NCBI RefSeq assembly: GCF_030646015.1 | Contig: NZ_JAUSLT010000068.1 | Location: forward strand, 1 to 61,264 | Direction of reading: 5' to 3' | From: Bradyrhizobium sp. | GTDB taxonomy: Bacteria; Pseudomonadota; Alphaproteobacteria; Rhizobiales; Xanthobacteraceae | Length of the DNA: 61,264 bases | In this document: positions 30,219-37,730 of the stretch, one piece after another | How positions within the stretch are numbered: the stretch's first letter is position 1 | How the letters are laid out: each line of letters starts with the position of its first letter | Position numbers and translations under genes: made by a program | Notes under the pieces: generated by a model | Told to the model about the DNA's origin: nothing | The model's input: only the letters and a program-made list of their open reading frames with translations | The model's database searches: none

Positions 30219-30983
30219 CTACGCAGATACCTCTTCCGGGCAGTTGGTCAGGCGCGCGGGCACCCCGACGGCGGTGCAGCCGCCCGGGACGTCATTTTCG
30301 ACCAGCGAGCCGGCGCCGATCCTGGCGAAGTCGCCGATGCGGATGTCGCCGAGAACCGTGGCCCCCGCGCTGAGCAGGACTCCGCGGCCGATCCGGGGGG
30401 CGTGGTTCGGAAGCGACGGCCTCCGGCCAACCGTGACGTTTTGGAGGATAATAGTGTCATCGCCGATGACGGCGAACGCCCCCACGATGATGCCGGTGGC
30501 ATGATCGAGGAACACCCCGGTTCCAATCGAGGCAGAGGGGTGAATGCTGACCTGGAGGCAATCGGACGACAGGCTTTGCGTCAAGAGTGCGAGATCGGTG
30601 CGGCCCTGACGCCAAAGCCGGCTGGACACCCTGAAGGCCTGCAGGGCGACGTAGCCCTTGAAGTTCAACAGCGGCGGCAGCAATCCGGTTGTCGCGGGAT
30701 CATGAACGGCAATGCTCTGCAGATCGCGGCTCGCCGCATCGACCAGATCCGGAGAGGCCGCAAACGCCTCGCGCGCGACGTGTGCGAAAAGCTGGCGGTC
30801 GGCCGCGCGCTTGCCGAGCCGCTCGCCGATCTGATGGGCCACCGCGGAGCCGAGGTCGGAATGATCGAGGATCGAAGCCGACAGGGAGGCGCCGAACAGC
30901 GGATCGCGGGCCAGAGCGGCTTCGGCCTCGCGGCGCACCGACAGCCAAAGCTGATCGGCTGGTGCAATTTCGTTGTGGATCAT
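30219..30983 (-). CDS. cysE: serine O-acetyltransferase-like protein
   Basis: Makes O-acetylserine from serine and acetyl-CoA, the first step of cysteine synthesis. The protein has 254 residues from the ATG at 30983 (GAGG upstream). The N-terminal helical domain (DQLWLSVRREAEAAL.. DPLFGASLSASILDHSDLGSAVAHQIGERLG) is diagnostic. The left-handed beta-helix follows from IHPSASIGTGVFLDHATGIIVG, with hexapeptide repeats to NDVPGGCTAVGVPARL. The usual VGETAVI active-site segment here reads VGAFAVI, so a normally conserved Glu is missing. This makes me less sure of ordinary CysE activity. It appears to be a single-gene unit. Confidence 0.85.
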   Translation of the reverse strand: MIHNEIAPADQLWLSVRREAEAALARDPLFGASLSASILDHSDLGSAVAHQIGERLGKRAADRQLFAHVAREAFAASPDLVDAASRDLQSIAVHDPATTGLLPPLLNFKGYVALQAFRVSSRLWRQGRTDLALLTQSLSSDCLQVSIHPSASIGTGVFLDHATGIIVGAFAVIGDDTIILQNVTVGRRPSLPNHAPRIGRGVLLSAGATVLGDIRIGDFARIGAGSLVENDVPGGCTAVGVPARLTNCPEEVSA

Positions 30984-31060
30984 GCCGTCCGCCTCGGTAT
31001 CGCCGATACGAAATCTAGGCCCCAACAGGGCACGGCGCCAGCGCGAAGGCGCGGCGCATA

Positions 31061-31095
31061 AACAAAACCGCCCGTCTGCTTTCGCAAACGGGCGG
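31061..31095 (-). terminator. intrinsic terminator after DUF2852 gene
   Basis: Arms CCGCCCGT / ACGGGCGG (31068-31095); on the minus strand the hairpin is followed by TTTTGTTT. Confidence 0.75.
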
Positions 31096-31166
31096 CGTTG
31101 TCGCCATCGGGTTCTGTGGGGGCACTACGCCCGAGGCTTTGACTTCGGATCGTTCAGCCTTGTCGT

Positions 31167-31640
31167 TCAGCCCTGCGGCTGGTCGTTCGGCGGGGTCGGA
31201 CGCTGCTTGTGCTGCGCCATGAACTGGTCGAACTCGGCCTTGTCCTTGGCGTGGCGCAGGCGATCGAGGAAATCCTTGAATTCGACCTGCTCTTCCTCGA
31301 GCCGCTTCAGCGTCTCGACGCGGTATTCGTCGAAGGCGCGGTTGCCGCTGGAGGGCGTGCCGCCGAAGCCGAAGCCGAAACCGCCGCGCTCACGCATCCG
31401 GTCCATCTTGTACTGCATCCGCTCCATCTTGTTGGCGAAACGGTTCTGATTGCTCCAGCAACCCATTTTTCTGCTCCCGAGTGTGAAAAAGAGAAGGGCG
31501 AGGCCGATCGGCCACCAGATGATGAAGCCCAGCACGGTCACGGCGATCCAGCCGGGGTGCCACGGCGAATCAAACATATGCGGGCGGTGGACCTCTTCAG
31601 TGGGGCCGCGCCATCGATTGACATCTGCGGTGTAGGCCAT
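31167..31640 (-). CDS. DUF2852 membrane protein
   Basis: A 157-residue protein. A short N-terminal segment leads to one strong membrane helix (WIAVTVLGFIIWWPIGLALLFFTLG), then CWSNQNRFANKMERMQYKMDRM, a Gly/Phe-rich loop and a charged helix (RAFDEYRVETLKRLEEEQVEFKDFLDRLRHAKDKAEFDQFM). This is the DUF2852 pattern; function unknown. The ATG at 31640 is chosen as the usual N-terminus; a GTG at 31664 is in frame. A 19-bp palindrome 35 bases upstream matches one at the start of the neighbouring TetR gene, so the TetR protein probably controls it. Confidence 0.85.
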   Translation of the reverse strand: MAYTADVNRWRGPTEEVHRPHMFDSPWHPGWIAVTVLGFIIWWPIGLALLFFTLGSRKMGCWSNQNRFANKMERMQYKMDRMRERGGFGFGFGGTPSSGNRAFDEYRVETLKRLEEEQVEFKDFLDRLRHAKDKAEFDQFMAQHKQRPTPPNDQPQG

Positions 31641-31674
31641 TTCCCTCTCCGTCACGGCGATCACGCCGTTGTGA

Positions 31675-31693
31675 ATGTAAATAACATTTACAT
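31675..31693. promoter_or_regulatory. palindrome upstream of DUF2852 gene (candidate TetR operator)
   Basis: ATGTAAAT-AAC-ATTTACAT, exact 8-bp arms. The same pattern recurs at 32483-32507 over the TetR start. Consensus of both: ATGTAAAW-NNN-WTTYACAT. Confidence 0.6.
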
Positions 31694-31746
31694 AGATAAA
31701 CGATCCCGGGTTTTTGTCAAGCCGGGCGCCAGCGGCGGCGCCGAAT

Positions 31747-32487
31747 TTATTTTGGGGTGCCCCAAGGGCCGGCGGGAGGGCCGGCGGGTGGCAAGGGGGG
31801 CGGCGTGGCCGTCTTTGCCGATGGATCGCTCGGACCGGACGGCCTGCGGTCGGTTGGGAAACCCAATCCGCGCAGATAAATCAGCACTTCCGCTTCCAGC
31901 AGATCCTCCGCCGACATCGGCAGCTTGCGACGGGCCTGGTCGCCTCGCGCGAACAGCGACGCCACGCCGTGCGACATCGACCAGATGTGCAGCGCCATCA
32001 TCATCGCCGGTGGCCGCGGCATGCCGGGCGGAACCATGGCGGCGAGACGTTCGGCGGCAGCCCTGATCACACCGAAGGCGCGTTCGCTCGCTGCCTGCAA
32101 GGTGGGGCTGAGATCGACAGGAAGGCCGGATTCGAACATCGCCGAGTAGAACGCGGGCTCGTTGTGGGCAAAGGCGAGATAGGCTTTTCCGAGCCGCTCG
32201 AACGCGGTGACGGTGTCGGGACGGCCGTCGTCCCAGGCTTCCGTCAGCTGCGCCTCGAACTGCTCGAAACCGCGCTGCGCGATGCTGGACAACAGCTCGT
32301 CGCGGTCACGAAAATGCCGGTAGGGCGCGGCCGGGCTGACGCCGGCCATGCGCGCGGCATCGGCAAAGGTGAATCCACCAGGGCCTTTTTCCGCAATCAG
32401 TCCGAGCGCCGCCTGCAGCAGCGCCTCTTTCAGATTGCCGTGATGATAACCGCGCTCGGCGCGGCGTTGTTCCTTGCGCCAGCTCAT
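31747..32487 (-). CDS. TetR/AcrR family regulator (WHG-domain type)
   Basis: Repressor-type protein of 246 residues. The N-terminus RGYHHGNLKEALLQAALGLIAEKG and helix-turn-helix VSPAAPYRHFRDRDELL mark the subfamily with a C-terminal WHG domain. The ligand-binding half includes AFAHNEPAFYSAMFESG. The last 45 residues are Pro/Gly/Ser-rich. The ATG at 32487 lies inside a near-perfect palindrome; ATG 32517 is also in frame. It is the gene upstream of DUF2852 with 106 bases between, and likely regulates itself and that gene. Confidence 0.88.
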   Translation of the reverse strand: MSWRKEQRRAERGYHHGNLKEALLQAALGLIAEKGPGGFTFADAARMAGVSPAAPYRHFRDRDELLSSIAQRGFEQFEAQLTEAWDDGRPDTVTAFERLGKAYLAFAHNEPAFYSAMFESGLPVDLSPTLQAASERAFGVIRAAAERLAAMVPPGMPRPPAMMMALHIWSMSHGVASLFARGDQARRKLPMSAEDLLEAEVLIYLRGLGFPTDRRPSGPSDPSAKTATPPPLPPAGPPAGPWGTPK

Positions 32488-32507
32488 GTGAAAGGCTTTT
32501 ACATGAG
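32483..32507. promoter_or_regulatory. palindrome over TetR start (candidate auto-operator)
   Basis: 25-bp element with 12-bp arms and one mismatch: outer CTCATGT / ACATGAG, inner AAAG / CTTT. Read on the minus strand its core is ATGTAAAA-GCC-TTTCACAT, matching the element at 31675-31693. It covers the ATG at 32487. Confidence 0.55.
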
Positions 32508-32558
32508 CCGGCGGCAAAGGTCACTAGCGGCAGGCCGCGGAACCTTCGTTCATAAAGA

Positions 32559-32975
32559 TTAACGCGCACTGCCCTTCCGCAGCTCGGGCAATCCGCCCAT
32601 GGCGTCCTGTACTTCTTCCGACCAATCGCTCATTTCCTGCACCTGGCGGATTTCGATGATCTCGTTCCCGGAGGCCGGGCACTTTTTGGCCCAGGCGATC
32701 GCCTCCTCGCGCGACTTGACCTCGATCATCCAGTAACCGCCGAGCACTTCCTTGGCTTCGGCAAACGGACCGTCGGTCACCAGCGGCTTGCCGGTCCTGA
32801 AGGAAACCCGCGCGCCCATCGATGGCGGGTGCAGGCCGTCGAGCGCGATCAGCACGCCGGCATCCTGCAGCGCCTTGTTGAATTTCATCATCGACTTCAC
32901 GCGCTCGGGATCGAGCTGGACGTCCGGCGGCGCGGACTCGTAGCCGAGGGGGATCATCAGCATCATGAATCGCAT
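32559..32975 (-). CDS. YCII/DGPF family protein (paralog 1)
   Basis: Small protein of 138 residues with the ferredoxin-like fold of YciI. Landmarks: MRFMMLMIPLGYES, SMMKFNKALQDAGVLIALDGLHPPSMGARV, the DGPF motif VTDGPFAEAKEVLGGYWMIEVKSREEAIAWAKKCP, and IEIRQV. The His and Asp of DGLHP and DGPF are intact. Function is unknown; such proteins are typical targets of ECF42 sigma factors, and one is encoded at 37731-39002. The start is 32975; a repeat occupies the region just upstream. Confidence 0.88.
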   Translation of the reverse strand: MRFMMLMIPLGYESAPPDVQLDPERVKSMMKFNKALQDAGVLIALDGLHPPSMGARVSFRTGKPLVTDGPFAEAKEVLGGYWMIEVKSREEAIAWAKKCPASGNEIIEIRQVQEMSDWSEEVQDAMGGLPELRKGSAR

Positions 32976-32995
32976 GGTCGGGTGTCCTTCTGAGA

Positions 32996-33105
32996 GGTCG
33001 TCATTCCGGGGCGATGCGGAGCATCGAACCCGGAATCTCGCGAGGCAATCTATGGATTCCAGGTTCAGCCCTGCGGGCTGCCCCGGAATGACGGTCGAGG
33101 GACCG
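32996..33105. repeat. dispersed palindromic repeat (type F)
   Basis: CGTCATTCCGGGGC at the left pairs with GCCCCGGAATGACG at the right; internal GGATTCCAGGTTCAGCCC and GAACCCGGAATCTCGCG. It separates YCII paralogs 1 and 2. Confidence 0.7.
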
Positions 33106-33528
33106 TCACTTCCTCCCCACCTGCGCACGCAGCCGCGTCTCCTGCTCGCGCAGTTCGGGCGTCAGCGCTTCACCAAAATCCTCGGTATCGAAGACCTGAC
33201 GGATTTCGATTTCGGCGCCGCCGTCGAACGGCGCGCGCTTCATCCAGTCGATCGCCTCGTCCAGCGACTTGACCTGAATCAGCCAGAAGCCGGCGACCAG
33301 ATCGCTGGTCACGGCAAACGGACCGTGGCTCACATCAGGCGCTTTGCCGGAATATTTGATCCGGGCGCCTTTCGCTGTCGGATGCAGCCCCTCGCCCGCC
33401 AGCATGACGCCGGCCTTCACCATCTGCTCGTTGAACTTGCCCATCGCGGTGAGCAGTTCCGTGCCCGGCATCACCCCGGCCTCGGTGTCCTTGCTCGCCT
33501 TCACAATCACCATGCATCGCATCGTCAC
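33106..33528 (-). CDS. YCII/DGPF family protein (paralog 2)
   Basis: 140 residues, YciI-like. Landmarks: MRCMVIVKASKDTEAG, MGKFNEQMVKAGVMLAGEGLHPTAKGARI, VSHGPFAVTSDLVAGFWLIQVKSLDEAIDWMKRAP, EIEIRQV. The DGPF motif is replaced by HGPF. It is a tandem paralog of the gene at 32559, transcribed the same way with the type F repeat in between. Predicted to serve the same unknown, stress-linked role. Confidence 0.88.
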   Translation of the reverse strand: MTMRCMVIVKASKDTEAGVMPGTELLTAMGKFNEQMVKAGVMLAGEGLHPTAKGARIKYSGKAPDVSHGPFAVTSDLVAGFWLIQVKSLDEAIDWMKRAPFDGGAEIEIRQVFDTEDFGEALTPELREQETRLRAQVGRK

Positions 33529-33659
33529 GCTCCGTTTGTCGATTTATCCGGCCGGTTCCCCGTTGTCGGGGAAGCCGCCGCTCCTCAACAAGACGAACGC
33601 GGGTTTGCGGCGCCGACATGTCCGACGAAATTACTTCGGAGGCCATTGCGGAGCCTCCG

Positions 33660-33815
33660 TGGGCGGCAGACCCATCTCCCTCATGGTGAGGAGCACGTCG
33701 GCAGCGCCTTTGCGCTGCCAACGTGCGTCTCGAACCATCTGGCACACGACCTGATGCCATCCTTCGAGACGCCGCGCGAAGCGCGCGCGGCTCCTCAGGA
33801 TGAGGTCGGAGGGTG
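33660..33815. repeat. dispersed intergenic repeat (type G)
   Basis: Contains CTCATGGTGAGGAGCACG, then CATCCTTCGAGACGCC and CTCCTCAGGATGAGG in inverted arrangement. The 348-bp gap 33529-33876 holds this repeat and no gene I can support. Confidence 0.5.
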
Positions 33816-33876
33816 CTGCTAGACGAAGACGCCGTTTTCGCAGGTGGCGCCGAAACGGACGTCGATCAGCCCTCCG

Positions 33877-34431
33877 TCATTTCGCCGGTTCGTAGCGCAG
33901 GATGACGACGCCGGTCGAGTGCGCCCGGGAGTCGATCAGCCTGAGCTTGACGCGCTCGTCCGGCTTGAACAGCGGCGTGCCGCCGCCGAGGGTGACCGGA
34001 GCTATCCCGATCCGGAATTCGTCGATCAGCCCGTGCCGAACGAGGCTCGCCGCCAGATCGGCGCTGCCGAACAGGAAGATATCCTTTTTGCTCTCGCGCT
34101 TCAGCCGGGCGACCGTGCCGGGCACATCGGCGCCGAACATCTGCGTGTTGTTCCAGTCCGATCGCGTCAGCGTGCGCGAGAACACATATTTCGGCGCAGC
34201 GTTCATGAAGTCCGCGATCTCGCCTGACTCCCCTGACGCGGTCGGCCAGTAGCTCGCCATCAATTGATAGGTGACGCGGCCGAACATCAGCCCGCCGGCG
34301 GCGTTCAGCTGTTCGATCGAAAGCTGCTCCAGTTCCTTTCCCCAGACAGCCTCATGCCAGGAAATGTCGCGGTTCGGCCCTTCGACCATGCCGTCCAGCG
34401 TCATCAGGTTCCACATGATCAGCTTCGCCAT
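33877..34431 (-). CDS. dihydrofolate reductase-family protein (RibD C-terminal type)
   Basis: 184-residue reductase-fold protein. Landmarks: MAKLIMWNLMTLDGMVEGP, MFGRVTYQLMASYWP, KYVFSRTL and KKDIFLFGSADLAASLVRHGLIDEFRIGIAPVTLGGGTPLF, typical of the YwjB/YyaP branch of the DHFR superfamily, which are NADPH-binding proteins of uncertain substrate. Start 34431 has a GGGGTGAT site directly before it. It is divergent from an HxlR regulator, which is probably its controller. Confidence 0.9.
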   Translation of the reverse strand: MAKLIMWNLMTLDGMVEGPNRDISWHEAVWGKELEQLSIEQLNAAGGLMFGRVTYQLMASYWPTASGESGEIADFMNAAPKYVFSRTLTRSDWNNTQMFGADVPGTVARLKRESKKDIFLFGSADLAASLVRHGLIDEFRIGIAPVTLGGGTPLFKPDERVKLRLIDSRAHSTGVVILRYEPAK

Positions 34432-34456
34432 ATCACCCCGCAAACCACTCTTGTTA

Positions 34457-34470
34457 TGCAACTGGTTGTA
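34457..34470. promoter_or_regulatory. imperfect palindrome in divergent DHFR/HxlR promoter region
   Basis: TGCAAC-TG-GTTGTA, 6-bp arms with one mismatch, 25 bases from the start of the reductase gene and 72 from the HxlR gene. A plausible HxlR site. Confidence 0.35.
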
Positions 34471-34542
34471 GATTGGCGTCACTGATGCGATATTGCAAGC
34501 GGTTTTTTCGCGGCATTTTCGTCGCGCCTTCGGGACCGCGCC

Positions 34543-35049
34543 ATGACCGAGCCACAACGCTCCGGTTGCCCGATCAACCTCACGCTCGAGGTGGTCGGCG
34601 ACAAATGGAGCCTCTTGATCATCCGCGACATGATGTTCGGCAACCACCGCCATTTTCGCGAACTGCTGACCAAGTCCGAGGAAGGCATTTCCTCCAACAT
34701 CCTCGCCGACCGGCTGAAGACGCTGCTCGACCATGGCATCGTCTCCTGGGCCGACGACCCCAGCCACAAGCAGAAGGGAATCTACTCGCTGACCGAGCAA
34801 GGCATCGAACTGCTGCCGGTGCTGGCGCAGATGTCGGGCTGGGGATTCAAATATCTCGATGTCACCGAAGAACTCGGCATCCGCGCCAAATTACTGAGCG
34901 AAGGCGGCCCGAAGATGTGGGCGGAGTTCATGGACGAGTTGCGCGAGACCCATCTCGGCGCAAAGCGGAAGCGCAAGGCGGGACCAAGTGTCGGCGAACG
35001 GTTGCAGGCGGCGTATCAGAAGGTGATGGCGAGGAAGGGGAAGAGTTGA
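34543..35049 (+). CDS. HxlR family winged-helix regulator
   Basis: DNA-binding protein of 168 residues. The HxlR signature is CPINLTLEVVGDKWSLLIIRDMMFGNHRHFRELL, with the redox-active type N-terminal Cys, followed by ISSNILADRLKTLLDHGIV and the wing IYSLTEQGIELLPVL. The C-terminal tail is basic. It is divergent from the DHFR-family gene. HxlR proteins often respond to aldehydes or oxidants through the N-terminal Cys; that is family knowledge, not seen here. Confidence 0.92.
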   Translation: MTEPQRSGCPINLTLEVVGDKWSLLIIRDMMFGNHRHFRELLTKSEEGISSNILADRLKTLLDHGIVSWADDPSHKQKGIYSLTEQGIELLPVLAQMSGWGFKYLDVTEELGIRAKLLSEGGPKMWAEFMDELRETHLGAKRKRKAGPSVGERLQAAYQKVMARKGKS

Positions 35050-35094
35050 CCAACGGGCGGTTTCCGTCATCCTCAGGACGACGGCAGTGTATGC

Positions 35095-35478
35095 TTAGCT
35101 TGCTCTCCACCTCCGCACCGTCTCCTTTTCCCCCTCCACATTTGCCTCGAAGAACGGCGCGGCCAGCACGGCGTGGATGTGCAGCGTCAAATTGCCGGAA
35201 TTGCGAAAGCCGTGCATGCGGTCGGCCGGCACGATCAGCGACTGGCCGGAATAGACGGTCAGCCGCGCCTCGCCCATCCACATCTCGGCTTCGCCCTCGC
35301 GCACCGTCAGCACTTCCTCGACCGGATGCGAATGGGTCGGCGCGCCGGCGCCCGGCGCGATCCACTGCTCGAACACGCATAGTTGCGCAGCCCCGTTGCT
35401 GGCCGAGACCAGCATGCGGGTCTCGACACCGAGCCGCCATGGCTCGGGCGTCATGTCCCTGACGTCTATGACGATCAT
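35095..35478 (-). CDS. cupin domain protein
   Basis: 127-residue single-domain cupin. Metal-binding motif 1 is PTHSHPVEEVLTVREGEAEMW and motif 2 RMHGFRNSGNLTLHIHAV. The ligand set (two His and Glu in motif 1, His in motif 2) is present. Substrate unknown. ATG 35478 has AAGGGCC upstream. It converges on hxlR; the SDR gene next door is divergent. Confidence 0.85.
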   Translation of the reverse strand: MIVIDVRDMTPEPWRLGVETRMLVSASNGAAQLCVFEQWIAPGAGAPTHSHPVEEVLTVREGEAEMWMGEARLTVYSGQSLIVPADRMHGFRNSGNLTLHIHAVLAAPFFEANVEGEKETVRRWRAS

Positions 35479-35512
35479 TGGCTGGCCCTTTCGCTTTGCC
35501 GCAGGCCGCTGG

Positions 35513-35560
35513 AGCGTGCCCCGGACGCAACGCAGCATGCAAGGGACACAGCTGGCGGCA
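35513..35560. repeat. partial copy of dispersed repeat (type H)
   Basis: CGTGCCCCGGACGCAACGCA then CATGCAAGGG matches the arms of the fuller type H element at 58010-58140. It lies between the cupin and SDR genes. Confidence 0.45.
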
Positions 35561-35607
35561 TGGGTTATAGAGGCCGCGAATTCAACTTCAGGCGAAATGG
35601 AACACCG

Positions 35608-36396
35608 ATGCTCCCTGCCCCGCAAAAAGTCGCACTGGTCACCGGCGCCGCCCGCGGCATCGGCCTGGCGGTAGCCAAACGGTTTCTCGCCGAGGGCTGG
35701 CGCGTGGCGCTGCTCGACATCGAGGCTGCCTTGCTGCAGGGCGCGGTCGCCGGCCTGAAAAATCCCGATTCGACCCTGGCGCTGCCTTGCGACGTCTCCG
35801 ACGCCGGCGCGGTGGCGGACGCGGTCGCCAAGACCGCCACGCGATTTGGCCGGCTCGACGCGCTGGTCAACAATGCCGGAATCGCGGTGTTCGCGCCGCT
35901 CTTGGAGACCTCCGACGCGGACTGGAAGCGGGTGCTGGAGGTCAACCTGACCGGGCCATTCCTGTGCACCAAGGCGGCGGTGCCGCTGATGCGCGAATTT
36001 GGCGGCGGCGCGATCGTCAACATCACCTCGATCTCGGCGGTGCGGGCCTCGACGCTGCGCTCGGCCTACGGCACCAGCAAGGCCGGGCTGGCGCATCTGA
36101 CCAAACAGCTCGCGGTCGAACTGGCCGCGCTCGGGATACGTGTCAACGGTGTCGCGCCGGGGCCGGTCGAGACCGCGATGGCCAAGCAGGTGCACACCCC
36201 CGAGATCCGCGCCGATTATCACGACGCCATCCCGCTCAACCGCTACGGCCTCGAAGAGGAACTGGCGGAAGCGGTGTTCTTCCTGTGCAGCGACCGCGCC
36301 AGCTACATCACCGGGCAGATCCTCGCGGTCGACGGCGGCTTCGATGCCGCCGGCATCGGCCTGCCGACGTTGCGCGGCCAGCGAAGGAATGGGTAG
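35608..36396 (+). CDS. SDR family oxidoreductase
   Basis: NAD(P)-dependent short-chain dehydrogenase/reductase of 262 residues. The Rossmann cofactor loop is TGAARGIG, then CDVSD, NNAGIAVF, active-site Ser in NITSISA, Tyr and Lys in SAYGTSKAG, and PGPVET. Asp in LLDIEA after the second strand suggests NAD(H) preference. Substrate unknown. The ATG at 35608 is the usual N-terminus; the ribosome site is weak and the frame extends upstream. Confidence 0.93.
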   Translation: MLPAPQKVALVTGAARGIGLAVAKRFLAEGWRVALLDIEAALLQGAVAGLKNPDSTLALPCDVSDAGAVADAVAKTATRFGRLDALVNNAGIAVFAPLLETSDADWKRVLEVNLTGPFLCTKAAVPLMREFGGGAIVNITSISAVRASTLRSAYGTSKAGLAHLTKQLAVELAALGIRVNGVAPGPVETAMAKQVHTPEIRADYHDAIPLNRYGLEEELAEAVFFLCSDRASYITGQILAVDGGFDAAGIGLPTLRGQRRNG

Positions 36397-36404
36397 GCGT
36401 TCTT

Positions 36405-36435
36405 CTCCCTCTCCCGCAAGCAAGCGGGAGAGGTG
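36405..36435 (+). terminator. hairpin after SDR gene (partial dispersed repeat)
   Basis: CTCTCCCGC-AAGCAA-GCGGGAGAG, 9-bp exact arms just after the stop. There is no T-run. It resembles the outer arms of the type C repeat at the window end and may terminate the SDR transcript and face the VOC gene. Confidence 0.45.
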
Positions 36436-36458
36436 ACGACAACACCGTGAAGGCGAGT

Positions 36459-36869
36459 TCAATCCTTCATCGGACAGTTCACCATCCAGGGTGTGCCGAA
36501 CTGATCGACGCACATGCCGAATCCCCTGGAGAAGAACGTCTTGCCGAACGGCATCCTGATGCTGCCGCCTTCGGCCAGCGCCTTGAAGCGGCGCTCGGCA
36601 TCGGCGGGATCCTCGACCTGCAACGCGACGGCAAACCCCTGCGGCTTGTGGAAATCGCCCGGCGACGCGTCGGACGCCATGATCACCTCGCCATCGATCA
36701 GTATGCTGGCGTGCAGCACCTTGTCTTTCCAGTCCGGCGGCATCGGCATGTCGGCCGGGCCGGTCGAATAGGGCAGTATCGCCTCGATCTTTGCGCCCAG
36801 TACCTTCTGGTAGAATTTCAGCGCCGCCTCGCAATTGCCGTCGAAGAACAGATAGGGATTGACCTGCAT
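36459..36869 (-). CDS. VOC family protein (PhnB-like)
   Basis: 136 residues with the glyoxalase/bleomycin-resistance fold, PhnB branch: MQVNPYLFFDGNCEAALKFYQKVLGA, VLHASILIDGEVIMASDASPGD, VALQVEDPADAERRFKALAEGG, MPFGKTFFSRGFGMCVDQFGTPWMVNCP. A binder or enzyme of unknown substrate. PhnB-like proteins are commonly found with YCII proteins and ECF42 sigma factors, as here. Confidence 0.9.
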   Translation of the reverse strand: MQVNPYLFFDGNCEAALKFYQKVLGAKIEAILPYSTGPADMPMPPDWKDKVLHASILIDGEVIMASDASPGDFHKPQGFAVALQVEDPADAERRFKALAEGGSIRMPFGKTFFSRGFGMCVDQFGTPWMVNCPMKD

Positions 36870-36909
36870 CGCATGCTCCTTGGATGAATGACGTGTCGAA
36901 CGGCGGCTT

Positions 36910-37446
36910 TCACTTTTCGGCCAGCCGTTTCAGATTGGCGAGGCCGGCCTCGAAATCCTTGCCGACCATCTTATCGATATTGATGAACACGTGCATGATC
37001 TTGGCCATGAACGACGCCGGCCCGTGCATGCGCCATGTGACCCGGGTGGCATCGTCCTGCGGCAGCATGGTGAACTCGGCGGTGTTGTGAGCTTCGAACG
37101 GCGTGAAGAAATCCAGCTTGATGGCGATCTTCGAAGGCGCCGACGCTTCGAGAATTTCCATGCGGCCGGAGCCCACATTCCTGTCGCCCTCCCACGCATA
37201 GACCGCGCCGCTGCCGCGCACTGCGCCGCTGTAGGTGCGTTTCATCGCGGGATCCTTGTGCTCGTAGGGCGACCAGGCTCCCCATTGACGGAAATCGTTG
37301 ATCAGCGGGAAGATCTTTTCCGGCGGCGCGCTGATGATGGCCGCGCGCTGGACGCTGAACGTATCCGGCTTGGTCGCAGCCAGGATCAGCACGACCGCAA
37401 TCGCGATCGCCAGCACGACGGCGATAATGGTAACGGCTTTCAGCAT
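36910..37446 (-). CDS. SRPBCC family protein with membrane anchor
   Basis: 178 residues. One N-terminal membrane helix (AVTIIAVVLAIAIAVVLILAA) is followed by a START/Bet v1-like ligand-binding domain (VQRAAIISAPPEKIFPLINDFRQWGAWSPYEHKDP, FTPFEAHNTAEFTM, VTWRMHGPASFMAKIMHVFINIDKMVGKDFEAGLANLK). Polyketide-cyclase-like; ligand unknown. It is 40 bases upstream of the VOC gene on the same strand, likely one unit, and part of the ECF42/YCII island. Confidence 0.87.
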   Translation of the reverse strand: MLKAVTIIAVVLAIAIAVVLILAATKPDTFSVQRAAIISAPPEKIFPLINDFRQWGAWSPYEHKDPAMKRTYSGAVRGSGAVYAWEGDRNVGSGRMEILEASAPSKIAIKLDFFTPFEAHNTAEFTMLPQDDATRVTWRMHGPASFMAKIMHVFINIDKMVGKDFEAGLANLKRLAEK

Positions 37447-37591
37447 GGCAAACTCTCCAATCTGCTATTTGTGAATTGTCCCTGCGGCAAAATCAACGCC
37501 GCGACGGCATCAGGTCGCGCAAGCTCCTCTCAAGGACGAACGAGCCGGGCGCGGGCCGACAGGGGGAGCGAAACTATTCGCGGCGAACTGT

Positions 37592-37723
37592 CTTCCCCTC
37601 TCCCCTTGTGGGAGAGGGTGGCGCGATGCGAAGCATCGCGACGGGTGAGGGGTCTGTCTCCGCGGATGGAGACCCCTCATCCGGCGCTTCGCGCCACCTT
37701 CTCCCACAAGGGGAGAAGGGAAG
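37592..37723. repeat. dispersed palindromic repeat (type B, copy 1)
   Basis: CTTCCCCTCTCCCCTTGTGG at the left, CCACAAGGGGAGAAGGGAAG-like text at the right; inner GATGCGAAGCATC, GGGTGAGGGGTCTG and its partner GACCCCTCATCC. Copy 2 is at 40471-40622. It ends 8 bases from the ECF42 stop codon and may end its transcript. Confidence 0.8.
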
Positions 37724-37730
37724 AGTCCTC

